This document shows, one piece after another, positions 31,880 through 47,296 of a DNA stretch of 64,000 bases. Position 1 is the stretch's first letter, and each line of letters begins with the position of its first letter. The notes below the pieces were generated by a model that saw only the letters and a program-made list of their open reading frames with translations, was not told the DNA's origin and made no database searches. Source of the stretch: Deinococcus sedimenti (lineage in GTDB: Bacteria; Deinococcota; Deinococci; Deinococcales; Deinococcaceae). The position numbers were made by a program, and so were the translations under genes. The stretch is taken from the NCBI RefSeq assembly GCF_014648135.1, contig NZ_BMQN01000002.1, positions 441,363 to 505,362 of the forward strand, in the 5' to 3' direction.

Positions 31880-32734
31880 ATGTCCACCGAAGCGCCCACC
31901 GCTGCCCTGACCCTGCGCCCCGCCACGGAGTTCACCCTGCTGACCCTGTCCACCCTGATGGCCGGGGCGTTCGAGGGCTACGTCGTGACCATCCCCGACG
32001 ACCCCGCCGGATTCGCCGCGCGGGTGCGGGCCGAGCAGATCGACCTGAACGCCTCCTTGATTGTCTGCGTGGACGGCGAGCCGGTCGGGCTGGGCCTGAT
32101 CGCCCGGCGCGGCGAGGACGCCCGGCTGGCCGGAATGGGCGTCCGCAGGGGCTGGCGCGGGCAGGGCGTGGCCCGCACGCTGCTGGACCGCCTGCTGGAT
32201 GACGCCCGCGCACGCGGCGAGGCCCGCATGCACCTGGAGGTCATCGAGGGCAACGACCCCGCCATTGCCCTGTACGAGACCGCCGGGTTCGAGCGTCGGG
32301 GTCGACTGGCCGGGTACGAACGACCGGCGGGTGGGACGCAGCCCGCGCAAACCAACCCTCTGATCGAGGTGCCGCTGAAGGCAGCCGCGCGGACCCTGGC
32401 GCAGCACGCCGACGACGACCTGCCCTGGCAGCTGCACCCCGCCACCCTGACCGCCCTGACCCCACCCAACCGCGCCCTGACGCTGGGTGACGCGACCGCC
32501 TGGGTCCTCGAACAGCCCGGGGTGCTGGTGCTGCGCGCGATGCTCGTCCCGCCCGCCGCGCGCCGTCAGGGCCAGGGGCGCGCCCTGCTGGAGGCCCTGA
32601 CCCGGGCGTTCCCGGATCACCGGATGATCGTCCCCGCCATCGTGCAGGAGCGTCAGGTCGACGGCTTCCTGACCGCCTGCGACTTCAGGCAGACGACCCT
32701 GTCGCAGCTGGAGATGACCTGCCCGCTGAAGTGA
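31880..32734 (+). CDS. Tandem GNAT acetyltransferase
   Basis: A 284-residue protein with two GNAT modules. The first (about residues 10-155) has MGVRRGWRGQGVARTLL, the acetyl-CoA pyrophosphate loop, and LEVIEGNDPAIALYETAGF. The second (about 185-280) has VPPAARRQGQGRALLEAL. Both carry the Q/R-x-x-G-x-G/A signature. The substrate is not evident; tandem GNATs include antibiotic and amine acetyltransferases. It follows the methyltransferase on the same strand, separated by a perfect inverted repeat. Confidence 0.85.
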   Translation: MSTEAPTAALTLRPATEFTLLTLSTLMAGAFEGYVVTIPDDPAGFAARVRAEQIDLNASLIVCVDGEPVGLGLIARRGEDARLAGMGVRRGWRGQGVARTLLDRLLDDARARGEARMHLEVIEGNDPAIALYETAGFERRGRLAGYERPAGGTQPAQTNPLIEVPLKAAARTLAQHADDDLPWQLHPATLTALTPPNRALTLGDATAWVLEQPGVLVLRAMLVPPAARRQGQGRALLEALTRAFPDHRMIVPAIVQERQVDGFLTACDFRQTTLSQLEMTCPLK

Positions 32735-32846
32735 ATCCTGTGACCGGGCGGATGCGCTCTTCCTCCCCCTCGACCCTGAAGGAAACGACAGAAATGATGG
32801 TGGGCGCGCCCACCCTGCCGTGCAGGTGGGTCGGGCAGCATCGGGT

Positions 32847-33559
<713 letters not shown>

Positions 33560-33563
<4 letters not shown>

Positions 33564-34525
33564 AGCGCACCCTGCTAGCCCTGGCCGCCCTGTTGCTGGG
33601 CGCGGCAGAGGCCGCCACCCTCCCGTCCCGCGCGGTCCTGAGCGGCGAGTGCTGCCCCGGCGTGGTCTGGACACCCGACTCGCGGGCGCTGCTGTTCCTG
33701 GATGGCCCCCCGGCGCGCGGCTCGACCGGTATCTACAGCGTCCCGGCGGACGGGGGAGAGGTCACGCGGCGCTTCTCCAGCGTGGCGTTCTTCTCGCCGT
33801 CCCTGCGCTGGGCGGTGCGACCCGGCGCGGGCGAGGCGACCACTCTGGAACGCCTGACCGACGGGCGGCGCTTCACGCTGCCCACGTACGGGGCGGACGT
33901 CGTCTGGACGCGCGCCGAGACGCGGCTGGCGTACGCGCGCAGCAGCACGAGCGGCAACTTCGACCGGCGCGTCACGCGGGTGTTCGTCGCGGACATGTTC
34001 GGCGCGCCCCGGCTGGTGGCGACCCTCTCGGGCGGCAGCATCCACGGCTGGGTGAACGACTCGACACTGCTGCTGAGCGGCAAGCCAAGTGCCGGGGCGC
34101 GGGATCGCGAACTGTTCACCCTGGACACCCGCACGGGCGCGCGGCGGGTGCTGCGGCAGGCGCTGGGCTTCCGCTCGGTCAGCCTCAGCCCCGACGGTCG
34201 GCAGGTCGCGTACACCGTCGCCTTCGACAGCGCCGCCCGCAACGGCCTGTGGCTCCAGGCGACCGCCGGGGGCAGCCCACGCGAACTGAGCGTGTTCGGG
34301 TCCTACCGCTGGCGCGACGCGAACCGCCTGCTCCTGATTCCCCTGGGCACCGGGGGCGGCGCGCATGAGCTGCGTCAGTACAGCGTGCCCGCCAATGCGT
34401 GGTCGACGCTGGGCGACCTGGGCGGTCAGGTGCGGCTGGCGGACTGGTCGGTCAGTCCCGACGGGCGGCGCCTGAGCTTTCTGAGTGCGAGGGATGGGAA
34501 CGTGCGCGTGCTGACGTTGCCGTAA
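33560..34525 (+). CDS. Secreted TolB/WD40-like beta-propeller protein
   Basis: A 321-residue protein from the GTG at 33560, which overlaps the M23 stop (GTGA). A signal peptide (about residues 1-18) precedes repeated beta-propeller blades of the PD40 type, seen as VVWTPDSRALLFL, VSLSPDGRQVAYTV and WSVSPDGRRLSFLS. TolB-like propellers mediate protein contacts in the envelope. Translational coupling to the M23 peptidase suggests joint action on the cell wall, but that is inference. Confidence 0.82.
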
Positions 34526-34571
34526 TGAAGGATGAGGCTGCGGGTCATAGCAGAATCGCGGGCTGACCTGC

Positions 34572-34577
34572 TACACT
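34572..34577 (+). promoter_or_regulatory. -10 box of uvrA
   Basis: TACACT, about 100 nt before the uvrA start; transcription would begin near 34584. No strong -35 seen. Confidence 0.45.
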
Positions 34578-34605
34578 GTCTCGTTTCCGAAGCGCAGGGG
34601 TGACC

Positions 34606-34622
34606 TTACGCACGCAACGTAA
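34606..34622. promoter_or_regulatory. RDRM-like palindrome in the uvrA leader
   Basis: TTACGCACGCAACGTAA has a perfect right arm (ACGTAA) and a left arm with one mismatch to TTAYGT; the two inner conserved bases differ. It lies 22-38 nt downstream of the predicted transcription start, where a DdrO-type repressor could block transcription. uvrA is a nucleotide excision repair gene and a plausible regulon member. Confidence 0.6.
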
Positions 34623-34674
34623 ATATTCGGCGGCCCGCTGCATGCACGCCCGGCCGCGCACGAGGAGCCAGACC

Positions 34675-37781
<3,107 letters not shown>

Positions 37782-37785
<4 letters not shown>

Positions 37786-38411
37786 CCTCGCCCGACTCTG
37801 CCCCCACCCCACAGGCCGCTCCGGCCACTCCCGCGCCTGCCCGCACCCGCCGGGCGCGCCGCCCGCGCCTGCCGGAGTTCGAACCGCCGCGTATCACGCC
37901 GGGCCGAGCGCTGGCGCACCTGCTGGGCGGCCTGATCACCCTGGCGGTCCTGGCGTACTTCCAGTGGACGCCCGGCGAGTGGCCGGTGCGCCTCCTGACC
38001 TGGGTGGCGCTGACGATCATCGCGGACGAATTCGACGGCTGGTACGGCTACGTCGCGCTGCTGCTGGGCGGCCTGGGGTACTTCAGTCCCGTCACGCCGC
38101 CCGAACAGTGGACGGTCATCCTGCCGCTCGTGGGCGGCGCTCTGGCGGGGGTGCTGCTCATCAAGCACTCCGGCGGGCTGTTCGTGCTGCCCTTCGCCGC
38201 GGCGCTGTACGCCGCCGTGATCATCGGTATGGGGCAGTTCGCCACCAAACTCGACGGCAGCCTCACCCTGCCCGCCAACGAGGAGTTCCAGCGGACCGCG
38301 CTGGTCGGCCTGATCGTCGGGCTGACCGTGAGTGCCATCCGGCGCATCGTCAGCCTGATCCTGCGCGCCCGCGCCCGCAGAGAACAGCGAGGAGCCATGC
38401 CAGCCGCCTAG
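37782..38411 (+). CDS. Membrane protein coupled to uvrA
   Basis: A 209-residue protein with a Pro/Ala-rich N-terminus (about residues 1-45) followed by five or so hydrophobic segments (about 46-65, 70-90, 105-125, 130-150, 170-190) and an Arg-rich C-terminus. The ATG overlaps the uvrA stop (ATGA), so it is translated from the same message and would share any damage regulation. I do not recognise a family. Confidence 0.72.
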
Positions 38412-38427
38412 TTCGCCCCGGCACTCC

Positions 38428-38458
38428 CGCCGCCCCGCGCCACCCGGCCGGGGCGGCG
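38428..38458 (+). terminator. Hairpin after the uvrA transcript
   Basis: A perfect 10-bp GC stem (38428-38437 with 38449-38458) with an 11-nt loop, 17 nt after the stop; only TT follows. Confidence 0.6.
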
Positions 38459-38515
38459 TTCGCTGGTCCGCCCTGAGGCACCCGGCCCAGGTGGCCCGCG
38501 TTACACTGCCCCCAG

Positions 38516-39184
38516 ATGACCGCCAACAGCAACCCCAACCGCATGTTCCTGGTGATCGGCACCCTGATCGCCGCCGTTCTCATCGGCCTAGCCGTGTTCG
38601 CCGTGCAGGGCAAACCCGCCGCCGGAACCGCCGAATTCGACCTGCAGGGCGTCCCCTTCGCCGGGCAGGACAGCGCACCCGTGAATGTCGTCGTGGTCGA
38701 GGACTTCAAGTGCCCCGTCTGCAAGAGCTTCGAGGAGACGGTCGCGCCCGAACTGAAAACCAAGTACGTCGACACCGGCAAGGTCAAGATGTACTCCCTG
38801 CTGTGGCCCTTCCTGGCCGAGGCCCGCAGCCTGCCGACCGATGACAGCAAACTCGCCGCGCAGGCGTCCCTGTGCGTGGCGGACCAGGGCGGAAACGACC
38901 CCTTCAACGCCTTCAAGGCCATCCTGTTCCGCGCGCAGGGAGACGAGAACACCGTGTGGGCCACCAAGACCCGCCTGAAGGAACTGGCCGGCAACCTGGA
39001 GGATCTCGATCAGAGCAAATACGCTGAGTGCCTCGACTCGGACGCCACCGCCGCCCGCGTGGACGCCATGGAAGCGCAGGCCGTCAAGGCCCGCGTGACC
39101 GGCACGCCCACCGTGTTCGTGAACGGTCAGAAAGTCAACGCCACCGTGGCGGACATCAGCGCCGCCATCGACGCCGCGAACTGA
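38516..39184 (+). CDS. DsbA-family thiol:disulfide protein, membrane-anchored
   Basis: A 222-residue protein with one N-terminal membrane segment (about residues 10-30) and an extracytoplasmic thioredoxin fold. The active site FKCPVCKSF lies at about 64-72, and the cis-Pro loop GTPTVFVNG near 197. It fits a DsbA/BdbD-type oxidase that introduces disulfides outside the cytoplasm. TACACT at 38502-38507 is 8 nt before the start. A DsbB-like gene follows after 3 bp, making a complete oxidase pair. Confidence 0.9.
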   Translation: MTANSNPNRMFLVIGTLIAAVLIGLAVFAVQGKPAAGTAEFDLQGVPFAGQDSAPVNVVVVEDFKCPVCKSFEETVAPELKTKYVDTGKVKMYSLLWPFLAEARSLPTDDSKLAAQASLCVADQGGNDPFNAFKAILFRAQGDENTVWATKTRLKELAGNLEDLDQSKYAECLDSDATAARVDAMEAQAVKARVTGTPTVFVNGQKVNATVADISAAIDAAN

Positions 39185-39187
39185 GCC

Positions 39188-39619
39188 GTGACGCGCGACA
39201 ACCGCCTCTACGCCGCGTGGGTCGTGTCCCTGATCGCCACGCTGGGCAGCCTGTACTTCAGCGAGATCCGGCACTTCAACCCCTGCATCCTATGCTGGTT
39301 CCAGCGCATCTGCATGTACCCGCTGGCCGTCATCCTGGGCGTCGCCGCCCTGACCGGCGACCTGCGCGTCCGCCGTTACGCCCTGCCCCTGGCCGGAATC
39401 GGCGTGCTGATCGCGCTGTACCAGAACCTCGAAACGTGGGGCGTCGTCCCGGCGCCCGCCGCGTGCACCGCCGACCCCAGCGCCTCCTGCGGCACCCCCT
39501 GGCCCGTCTGGGGCCTGAACTCCCCGCTGAACACCGTCCTCACCATCCCGGTCCTGAGCATGATCGCCTTCACGCTCATCATCGCTCTGCTGGGCTGGCG
39601 CCGCACCCGCGCCAGCTGA
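39188..39619 (+). CDS. DsbB/BdbC-type disulfide bond formation protein
   Basis: A 143-residue membrane protein with four predicted helices. The two cysteine pairs that pass electrons from the DsbA partner to quinone are present: PCILCW (about residue 32) and CTADPSASC (about residue 90). The GTG start at 39188 follows the DsbA-like stop after 3 bp. The short BdbC layout is typical of this branch. Confidence 0.92.
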   Translation: MTRDNRLYAAWVVSLIATLGSLYFSEIRHFNPCILCWFQRICMYPLAVILGVAALTGDLRVRRYALPLAGIGVLIALYQNLETWGVVPAPAACTADPSASCGTPWPVWGLNSPLNTVLTIPVLSMIAFTLIIALLGWRRTRAS

Positions 39620-39645
39620 GGCAGGCGTCCGGGCAGTGGACCATG

Positions 39646-39670
39646 GGGCGCAGAGAGGTTCACTGCGCCC
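39646..39670. terminator. Hairpin between convergent genes
   Basis: A perfect 8-bp stem GGGCGCAG / CTGCGCCC (39646-39653 with 39663-39670) in the 63-bp gap between the DsbB-type and SDR genes. Confidence 0.55.
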
Positions 39671-39682
39671 GGCGCGTCCGGT

Positions 39683-40432
39683 TTATACGGGGCGGCCCGC
39701 CATCATGAACGACGCGGTCATCCCACCGTCCACCGGGATGATCGCGCCAGTCATGAACGCCGATTCCTCACCTGCCAGGAAATACACGACCTGCGCCACC
39801 TCGCGCGGCGTACCGAGGCGGCGCAGCGCGTGCAGATCCTCGTAGTCCCGGCGGGTCTGCTCCGGGTCGTCACTCTCCGCGATGCTCTGCAGCACCGCCT
39901 CGGTACTGATCGCGCCGGGCGCCACGGCATTCGCCCGCAGGCCGTGCGGCGCGAGATCCAGCGCCATCGCGCGGGTCAGGTTCACGAGGCCGCCCTTGCT
40001 GGCGTTGTACGCCGCGTTGCCCTGCTCGGCGAACAGGCCCTGCACGCTGGCCACGTTCACCACGGCCGATCCGCGCGGCAGCAGGTCCACGAGGGCCCGC
40101 GTGAGCAGCAGCGGGGCGGTGAGGTTCACGTTCAGGGTCCGTGCCCAGCCCCGCTCGCTGACGTCCAGCACGCCCCCGTGCGCGCCCTGGAACGCCGCGT
40201 TGTTCACGAGGACCTGCACGCCCCCCATCTCGCGCGCGGCCCGCACGATCCGCTCGCGCCCGGCGGCGGTACTCACGTCCGCCTTCACGCGCCGCTGTCC
40301 CCGCAGGTTGGGGGGCAGGCTCAGGTCCGCGCTCAGGACCCGCCATCCCCGTTCCGCGAACAGTTCCGCGGTCGCCCGTCCGATCCCGCGCGCCGCGCCC
40401 GTCACCACCACCCCACCCGAGACGTCCGTCAT
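39683..40432 (-). CDS. Short-chain dehydrogenase/reductase
   Basis: A 249-residue SDR with a classical Rossmann fold: the nucleotide-binding [12 protein letters not shown] ([10 protein letters not shown]), catalytic Ser in NVASVQG, Tyr/Lys in YNASKGG, and a GAIIPVDGG end. It probably oxidises or reduces a small alcohol or ketone with NAD(P)H; the substrate is unknown. A GGAGG site precedes the ATG, with GACACT upstream as possible -10. Confidence 0.9.
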   Translation of the reverse strand: MTDVSGGVVVTGAARGIGRATAELFAERGWRVLSADLSLPPNLRGQRRVKADVSTAAGRERIVRAAREMGGVQVLVNNAAFQGAHGGVLDVSERGWARTLNVNLTAPLLLTRALVDLLPRGSAVVNVASVQGLFAEQGNAAYNASKGGLVNLTRAMALDLAPHGLRANAVAPGAISTEAVLQSIAESDDPEQTRRDYEDLHALRRLGTPREVAQVVYFLAGEESAFMTGAIIPVDGGMTASFMMAGRPV

Positions 40433-40507
40433 GCCTCCAGTGTCACGGACGCCCGCCCTGGGGGCGCGGAGGCATAAGGCACGCTCAATGGGGGTGCGGG
40501 CAGTGGG

Positions 40508-40548
40508 AAAAGGGGAAGGCCCGCCGACTGTGTTGACATCGGCGGGCC
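40508..40548 (-). terminator. Terminator of etfBA
   Basis: A 10-bp stem GGCCCGCCGA / TCGGCGGGCC (plus 40518-40527 with 40539-40548); on the minus strand it is followed by a T-rich tract (plus AAAA at 40508-40511). Confidence 0.65.
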
Positions 40549-40603
40549 CTTCATACGCAGGTGGGCGGGGCGGAGGTCAGCAACCGACCCACACCCCATT
40601 CCC

Positions 40604-41551
40604 TTACTTGCGGCTGGCTTCGATCAGTGCGGGGACGATCTCGTTGATGTCGCCCACGATGCCGTAGTCCGCGACCTTGAAGATGGGCGCTTCGGCGTCC
40701 TTGTTGATGGCGATGATGTTCTTGCTCTTGCCCATGCCGCTCAGGTGCTGCACGGCGCCGCTGACGCCCAGGGCGATATAGGCCTTGGGCTGTACGGTCT
40801 TGCCGGTCTGCCCGACCTGTTCGGCGTAGGGGCGCCACCCGGCGTCCACGACGGCGCGCGTGGCGCCGACGCCCGCGCCGAGGTTGTCCGCGAGGGCCTC
40901 GACGTACCGGCTGAAGTTCTCGGGGCTGCCGACGCCGCGGCCGCCGGTGACGATCACGTCGGCTTCGGTCAGGGCGACACGGCTGCTCTTCTCGACGCTC
41001 TTGCCGGTCACCTCGACGCGGGGGGCGGGCAGGGAGAGTTCGACGTCGTACTGCTCACCAGCCGCGGCGGCTGGGGCGGCGGGCGCGAACGAGCCGGGTT
41101 TCACGGTCACGACGACCAGCCCGTCGGCCTCGACCGTCTCGGTCACGCGGGCGAGGTAGGTGTAGCGCTGCGCCTGGAGGGCCGCGCCGTTGCTGCTGAG
41201 TTTGGTGGCGTCCTCGAGGTACGCGGCGTCGAGCTTCACGGCCACGCGGGGGGCGTACTCGCGGCCGGAGCGGCTCCCGCCGATGATCACGGTGTGCGCC
41301 TCGCCTTCCTGCGCGATCTGCGTGGTGGCGGCGGCCCAGACCTCGGCGTTGTAGGTGGCGAGCCCGGGCAGGTCGGCGACGAGCACCTGATCGGCGACGG
41401 CGGCGGACTCGGTGGCCACAGCGGCGACGTTCTGGCCCAGCACGAGCAGGGTGATGGGACCTTCGCGGCCCGATTCGCGGGCGGCGGTGACCATTTCCAG
41501 GGTGGCTTTCGCCAGTTTCCCGGCGGTGTGTTCAGCGACGATCAGAATCAT
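40604..41551 (-). CDS. etfA: Electron transfer flavoprotein alpha subunit
   Basis: A 315-residue ETF alpha/FixB subunit. The C-terminal FAD-binding domain has [49 protein letters not shown] and [11 protein letters not shown], all diagnostic. It carries electrons from acyl-CoA dehydrogenases to the respiratory chain. The start overlaps the end of etfB by 4 bp, so the pair is coupled. Confidence 0.97.
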   Translation of the reverse strand: MILIVAEHTAGKLAKATLEMVTAARESGREGPITLLVLGQNVAAVATESAAVADQVLVADLPGLATYNAEVWAAATTQIAQEGEAHTVIIGGSRSGREYAPRVAVKLDAAYLEDATKLSSNGAALQAQRYTYLARVTETVEADGLVVVTVKPGSFAPAAPAAAAGEQYDVELSLPAPRVEVTGKSVEKSSRVALTEADVIVTGGRGVGSPENFSRYVEALADNLGAGVGATRAVVDAGWRPYAEQVGQTGKTVQPKAYIALGVSGAVQHLSGMGKSKNIIAINKDAEAPIFKVADYGIVGDINEIVPALIEASRK

Positions 41552-42309
41552 GCGATCACCTTGGCTTCGTTGCGAAGCAGGTCGAGAAGCTGCTGGGCGG
41601 CGGCCTGGGCGTCCTTGCCGTCGATCATCCTGTTCAGGCGGGCGCGGGTCTGGATCTCGGCGCCCACGGTGCGGACCTTGCTGGTCAGGCCGTAGGTGGC
41701 GGGGTCGTCCTTGCGGAGTTCCTTCTTCTTGGCCTTCATGATGTTCGGCAGGGTGGGGTAGCGGGGTTCGTTGAGGCCCTGCTGGGTGGTGACCACGGCC
41801 GGGAGGGTCGCGCGGAAGCTCTCGTTGCCGTCGTCCACGTCGTGGCGGCCGGTGAGGGTCTCACCGTCGAGTTTCAGTTCGTTCGTCCAGGTGAGCTGGG
41901 GCCAGCCGAGGCGTTCGGCGCTGGCGGCGCCGAGGGCCTGGGAGTCCCAGTCGGCTTCCTGGCCGCCCACGAGGATCAGGCCCGCGTTCTCGGCCTGCGC
42001 GACCTGCGCGACGACGCGGCTGAGGGTCACGGCGTCGAACTTCTCGTCGGTCTCGACGTGGATGGCGCGGTCGACGCCCATGGCCAGGGCGGTGCGCAGG
42101 GCGTCCTCGTTGCGTTTGGGGCCGATGGCGAGCGCGATGATCTGCTCGACATTGGCGCCGCTCTCGCGCAGGCGCAGGGCTTCTTCGACGCCGTACTCGT
42201 CCATGCCGTCGATGACGAGGGTGGCGCCGTCGAGGTCGACCTGCTGGGCGTTGATCTTGACGCGCGCTTCGGCGTCGGGCACTTGGCGGACTAGGGTCAG
42301 GATGTTCAT
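41548..42309 (-). CDS. etfB: Electron transfer flavoprotein beta subunit
   Basis: A 253-residue ETF beta/FixA subunit with [15 protein letters not shown], the AMP-binding loop [17 protein letters not shown] and [19 protein letters not shown]. The ATG at 42309 has GGAGG upstream; the frame continues further but without a ribosome binding site. It is the first gene of etfBA. A 15-bp palindrome 74 bp upstream probably controls both. Confidence 0.96.
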   Translation of the reverse strand: MNILTLVRQVPDAEARVKINAQQVDLDGATLVIDGMDEYGVEEALRLRESGANVEQIIALAIGPKRNEDALRTALAMGVDRAIHVETDEKFDAVTLSRVVAQVAQAENAGLILVGGQEADWDSQALGAASAERLGWPQLTWTNELKLDGETLTGRHDVDDGNESFRATLPAVVTTQQGLNEPRYPTLPNIMKAKKKELRKDDPATYGLTSKVRTVGAEIQTRARLNRMIDGKDAQAAAQQLLDLLRNEAKVIA

Positions 42310-42566
42310 GGGGCCTCCGGGGAGTGTGCACTCACGGCTGGTGCGATGCGGCGGGTGATGCCGGTCGCCCCAGCATGCCAAATTGGACTGAGTTCAAGTT
42401 TAGCAGAACGGGACGCGCGACTCGCAACCCACCCAGACCGGCTACCGGTCCACCACCCCTCACGGATTCTCATCTTCGCCACGAGACCTTTATGTCGCCC
42501 CGGGTCTTAATCTTCAATCATCCAGAAAGGGGAGAACTCTCACATTCAGGACCGACGCTACCACTC
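42310..42566. other. 257-bp divergent intergenic region
   Basis: Lies between leftward etfB and the rightward outer-membrane-type gene. It holds the etf palindrome at 42383-42397 and a run rich in short A/T motifs (about 42480-42550) that may contain the rightward promoter. No gene seen. Confidence 0.5.
42383..42397. promoter_or_regulatory. Palindromic operator candidate upstream of etfBA
   Basis: TTGGACTGAGTTCAA is a 15-bp palindrome with one mismatched pair. On the minus strand a CATGCT box (plus 42372-42377) lies just downstream, so a repressor bound here would overlap the -35 region. The form suits a TetR-family fatty-acid regulator, which is an inference from etf function. Confidence 0.5.
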
Positions 42567-43244
42567 ATGAAGAAGCTGCTGCCCCTGACCCTGCTGACCC
42601 TCGCCGCCACCACCGCCACTGCCGGCGCCCAGAGCCTGAACGGCCTCGAACTCGGCCTCACCGGCGGCTACGCCGGCGGCCTCAGTGGCGAACTGTTCGT
42701 GCACGCCCCCAACGTGGTGGGCCCGGTCGGCATCAAGGCCGGCGTCGCCTACACCCGCCCCAGCGACGCCATCAACGACAGCGCCCCCACCGGTCTGGGC
42801 GGCACGTTCGGCGACTACAAGAAGCCCACCAGCCAGGGCGGCCTCGGCTACTCCGAGAGCGGCTCGCAGACCGTGGTCTCACTGGACGGCACCTACAGCC
42901 TCGGCGAACTCAGCCCCGGCCTGGACGCCACGGCCTACGCCGGCGGACGGTACGGGATGTTCCGCGCCAACTTCGGTGACTCCTCACAGAGCACCACCTA
43001 CACCACCAATCCCTTCGGTCTGGGTGCCGGTGTCATGGTCAGCTACGCCCTGACCGGCGGCCTGAGCCTCGTCACGGATCTGGGCGTCGACACCTACTTC
43101 CGTTCCTCCATCACCACGAACGACAATAAGGGCACCGTCATCACGAGCTCGACCGGCAGCGGCGACTACAACGCCGTCAGCAACCAGTTCGTCCGCCCCG
43201 GCACCGTGTTCAAGGCGCGCATCGGCGTGAAGACCAGCTACTGA
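42567..43244 (+). CDS. Outer-membrane beta-barrel-type protein
   Basis: A 225-residue protein with a signal peptide ([21 protein letters not shown]). The mature part alternates Gly/Thr/Tyr-rich strands ([45 protein letters not shown]) and ends ARIGVKTSY, with a terminal aromatic residue as in outer-membrane barrels. No family name can be assigned. The last 7 bp overlap the end of the convergent next gene. Confidence 0.78.
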   Translation: MKKLLPLTLLTLAATTATAGAQSLNGLELGLTGGYAGGLSGELFVHAPNVVGPVGIKAGVAYTRPSDAINDSAPTGLGGTFGDYKKPTSQGGLGYSESGSQTVVSLDGTYSLGELSPGLDATAYAGGRYGMFRANFGDSSQSTTYTTNPFGLGAGVMVSYALTGGLSLVTDLGVDTYFRSSITTNDNKGTVITSSTGSGDYNAVSNQFVRPGTVFKARIGVKTSY

Positions 43245-43642
43245 TCCTCTGAGTCCTGAAGACCGGTCCCTTGCCCAGGGGCCGGTTTCTCTCTGGGTTC
43301 CAGATGCTGCCGCAGCACCTCGAACCCCGCCACGGCCCGCGGGAACCCCAGGTAGGGCACGCACAGCATCAGGGCGTCCCGGACCTCGGCCTCTGCGGCT
43401 CCGGCGTTCAGGGCCCCCCGGATGTGGGTGCGCAGTTCCGGCGGGCTGCCCAGCGACACCAGCAGCGCGCAGGCAATCAGCTCCTTCGTCTTCAGGTCAA
43501 GGGCAGGGCGGTCGTACACCGTGTCGTACGCGAAATCCCTGATGTAGCGGCCCAGATCGGGGTCCAGAGCGTCGAGCCGCCGCTGGATGCGGTCCTCCTG
43601 CGTGCCGAAGATCACAGTGCGGGCCTTCATGGACTCGTTCAT
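43238..43642 (-). CDS. Carboxymuconolactone decarboxylase-family protein
   Basis: A 134-residue all-helical protein. [20 protein letters not shown] and [19 protein letters not shown] give the E...C...H arrangement of the CMD/AhpD superfamily. It lacks the CxxC pair of peroxidase-type AhpD and so looks like the decarboxylase branch; no aromatic-degradation genes are adjacent. TACGCT (plus 43649-43654) is 6 nt before the ATG at 43642. Confidence 0.85.
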   Translation of the reverse strand: MNESMKARTVIFGTQEDRIQRRLDALDPDLGRYIRDFAYDTVYDRPALDLKTKELIACALLVSLGSPPELRTHIRGALNAGAAEAEVRDALMLCVPYLGFPRAVAGFEVLRQHLEPREKPAPGQGTGLQDSEDQ

Positions 43643-43777
43643 CCCTTCAGCGTAGCGGGGTGGTCAGACGAGGAAAGAAGACCGTCAGGGAGGGGCCGCT
43701 AGTGTGGGACGTGTGACCAGCCAGGCGGAGCAGATCGTAAGGTTTCCCCAGCCTTCCGTCCAGACGCGGCGCTACCC

Positions 43778-43783
43778 TACACT
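43778..43783 (+). promoter_or_regulatory. Candidate -10 box of the ClpC/ClpA-type gene
   Basis: TACACT, overlapping a TACCCT 5 bp upstream, about 110 nt before the start. No CtsR or HAIR operator was seen in 43643-43893. Confidence 0.3.
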
Positions 43784-43893
43784 CAGGCTGTCACCACCTG
43801 TACCTTCCGGTCCCGTCCACTGCGACAGTCGTTTCTCCGTTGACTTCCGTTCCCCTCCCCGCGCCTAGACCGCGCTTTCCCTAGGGGGTTCCC

Positions 43894-46134
<2,241 letters not shown>

Positions 46135-46145
46135 GCCCACCTGGA

Positions 46146-46174
46146 AGGGGCCCCGGCCAGCGCTGGGGCCCCCT
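46146..46174. terminator. Bidirectional hairpin after the ClpC/ClpA-type gene
   Basis: AGGGGCCCC (46146-46154) pairs with GGGGCCCCT-type sequence at 46165-46174 around a 10-nt loop, in the 58-bp gap between convergent genes. Confidence 0.65.
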
Positions 46175-46192
46175 CGTCGTTCACTGCCGGAT

Positions 46193-46873
46193 CTACTTCC
46201 GGCAGGTGAGGTCCACCCGGAAGGCGGGATCCGGGGTGTTCCACGGCAGGCCCGCCTTCACGTTCCCGGCGCGCAGGTACACGAGTTTCGTGGGGGCGCC
46301 GCTGCCGGGCACCTGGGCTTTCATGGTGTACGCCCCGGCCGGCATCACCGCGCGGTTGTGATCCCAGCCCTCGCGGTTCGGGGCGACGCTCTCGACGGTG
46401 GTGGTGGTGCCATCCGCAAAGGCCAGATTCACGTTCGTGAGGCCGAAGCCCGTGCCGGTTAGGTCGAGGCTCTGCCCGGTGGCATTGCGGACTTCAGCGG
46501 TGATCTCGAATCCGGGACGGCTGTTGTACGTGCTGGGCACGGCCCGGACGTCCGTCACGCGGAAGCGCCACACGCCGTTGAACAGCGTCTCGCCCAGGCA
46601 GCCGCTCACGGCCGCCACCTGATTCTGCCCGCCCGCACCCGCCGGGAGGTTCAGGTCCACCCGCCCGCCGGTCACGGTTACGTTCAGCCCGGCGGCCTTC
46701 AGCGCGGCTACCGGGACGTACGTGGTGCCGTTCACGCTGATGGCATTCGCGGCGGCCCGCCCGTTGATGAAGAAACGGACGCTGGTGGTCGCAGCCACCG
46801 CGACGCTCAGCAGCGCGGTGGCGGACAGGGACAGGACGGTCAGGGAACGGGCGGTGGGGGCACGCTGGGTCAT
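46193..46873 (-). CDS. Secreted two-cysteine protein with copper-amine-oxidase-N-like segment (paralog A)
   Basis: A 226-residue protein with a signal peptide (about residues 1-28). Residues 30-66 (FFINGRAAANAISVNGTTYV, then PVAALKAAGLNVTV) match the CuAO_N1 stalk domain of envelope proteins. A second domain begins GCLGETLFNGVWRFRVTDV and ends DPAFRVDLTCRK; its two Cys probably form one disulfide. A paralog with the same order lies at 57233-57904. An AAGGAGAG site precedes the ATG. Function unknown. Confidence 0.82.
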   Translation of the reverse strand: MTQRAPTARSLTVLSLSATALLSVAVAATTSVRFFINGRAAANAISVNGTTYVPVAALKAAGLNVTVTGGRVDLNLPAGAGGQNQVAAVSGCLGETLFNGVWRFRVTDVRAVPSTYNSRPGFEITAEVRNATGQSLDLTGTGFGLTNVNLAFADGTTTTVESVAPNREGWDHNRAVMPAGAYTMKAQVPGSGAPTKLVYLRAGNVKAGLPWNTPDPAFRVDLTCRK

Positions 46874-47014
46874 AGGGACTCTCCTTTCCCGCGTCTGGGC
46901 GGGCATGTGGGCAGTGTGCGCGGCGGGGCGTGATCGGGCCGTGATCACGCGGCGGGCGCCGCAATCCGGCCTCCGGGAACCATCCGCCCGCCGCGCGTCC
47001 GCTACGATGGCGGG

Positions 47015-47296
47015 ATGACGAAGAGCATCCTCGATTTCCAGGACGAACACGGCCGCATCACCGGGTGGCCCAGCGACCGCCGCCGCGCGCACCAGCTCGC
47101 CATCCTCGACTACCTGACCGGGCTGTTCGAACCCGGCGTGTCCTACGACCAGGGGCAGGCCGAGCAGATCCTCGCCGACCACAGCACCCTGGAAGACCCC
47201 AGTTTCCTGCTGACCGAACTCGTGGACGGCGATTACCTCGCCACGCAGGACGGGACCTACTGGCGGGCGGACGGCCGCCCCGGCGCGCGTGGCTAA
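47015..47296 (+). CDS. DUF2087-domain protein
   Basis: A 93-residue protein with a typical DUF2087 sequence: [20 protein letters not shown], then a helix and a winged-helix-like [18 protein letters not shown] and [18 protein letters not shown]. This domain often accompanies transcription factors and may bind DNA. The ATG lies 6 nt after TACGAT (47003-47008). It overlaps radA by 8 bp, so the two are co-translated. Confidence 0.88.
   Translation: MTKSILDFQDEHGRITGWPSDRRRAHQLAILDYLTGLFEPGVSYDQGQAEQILADHSTLEDPSFLLTELVDGDYLATQDGTYWRADGRPGARG

Noticed and set aside
34600..34674. An upstream extension of uvrA (25 codons)
   Set aside because: It would start before the RDRM-like palindrome, lacks a ribosome binding site, and does not match known UvrA N-termini.
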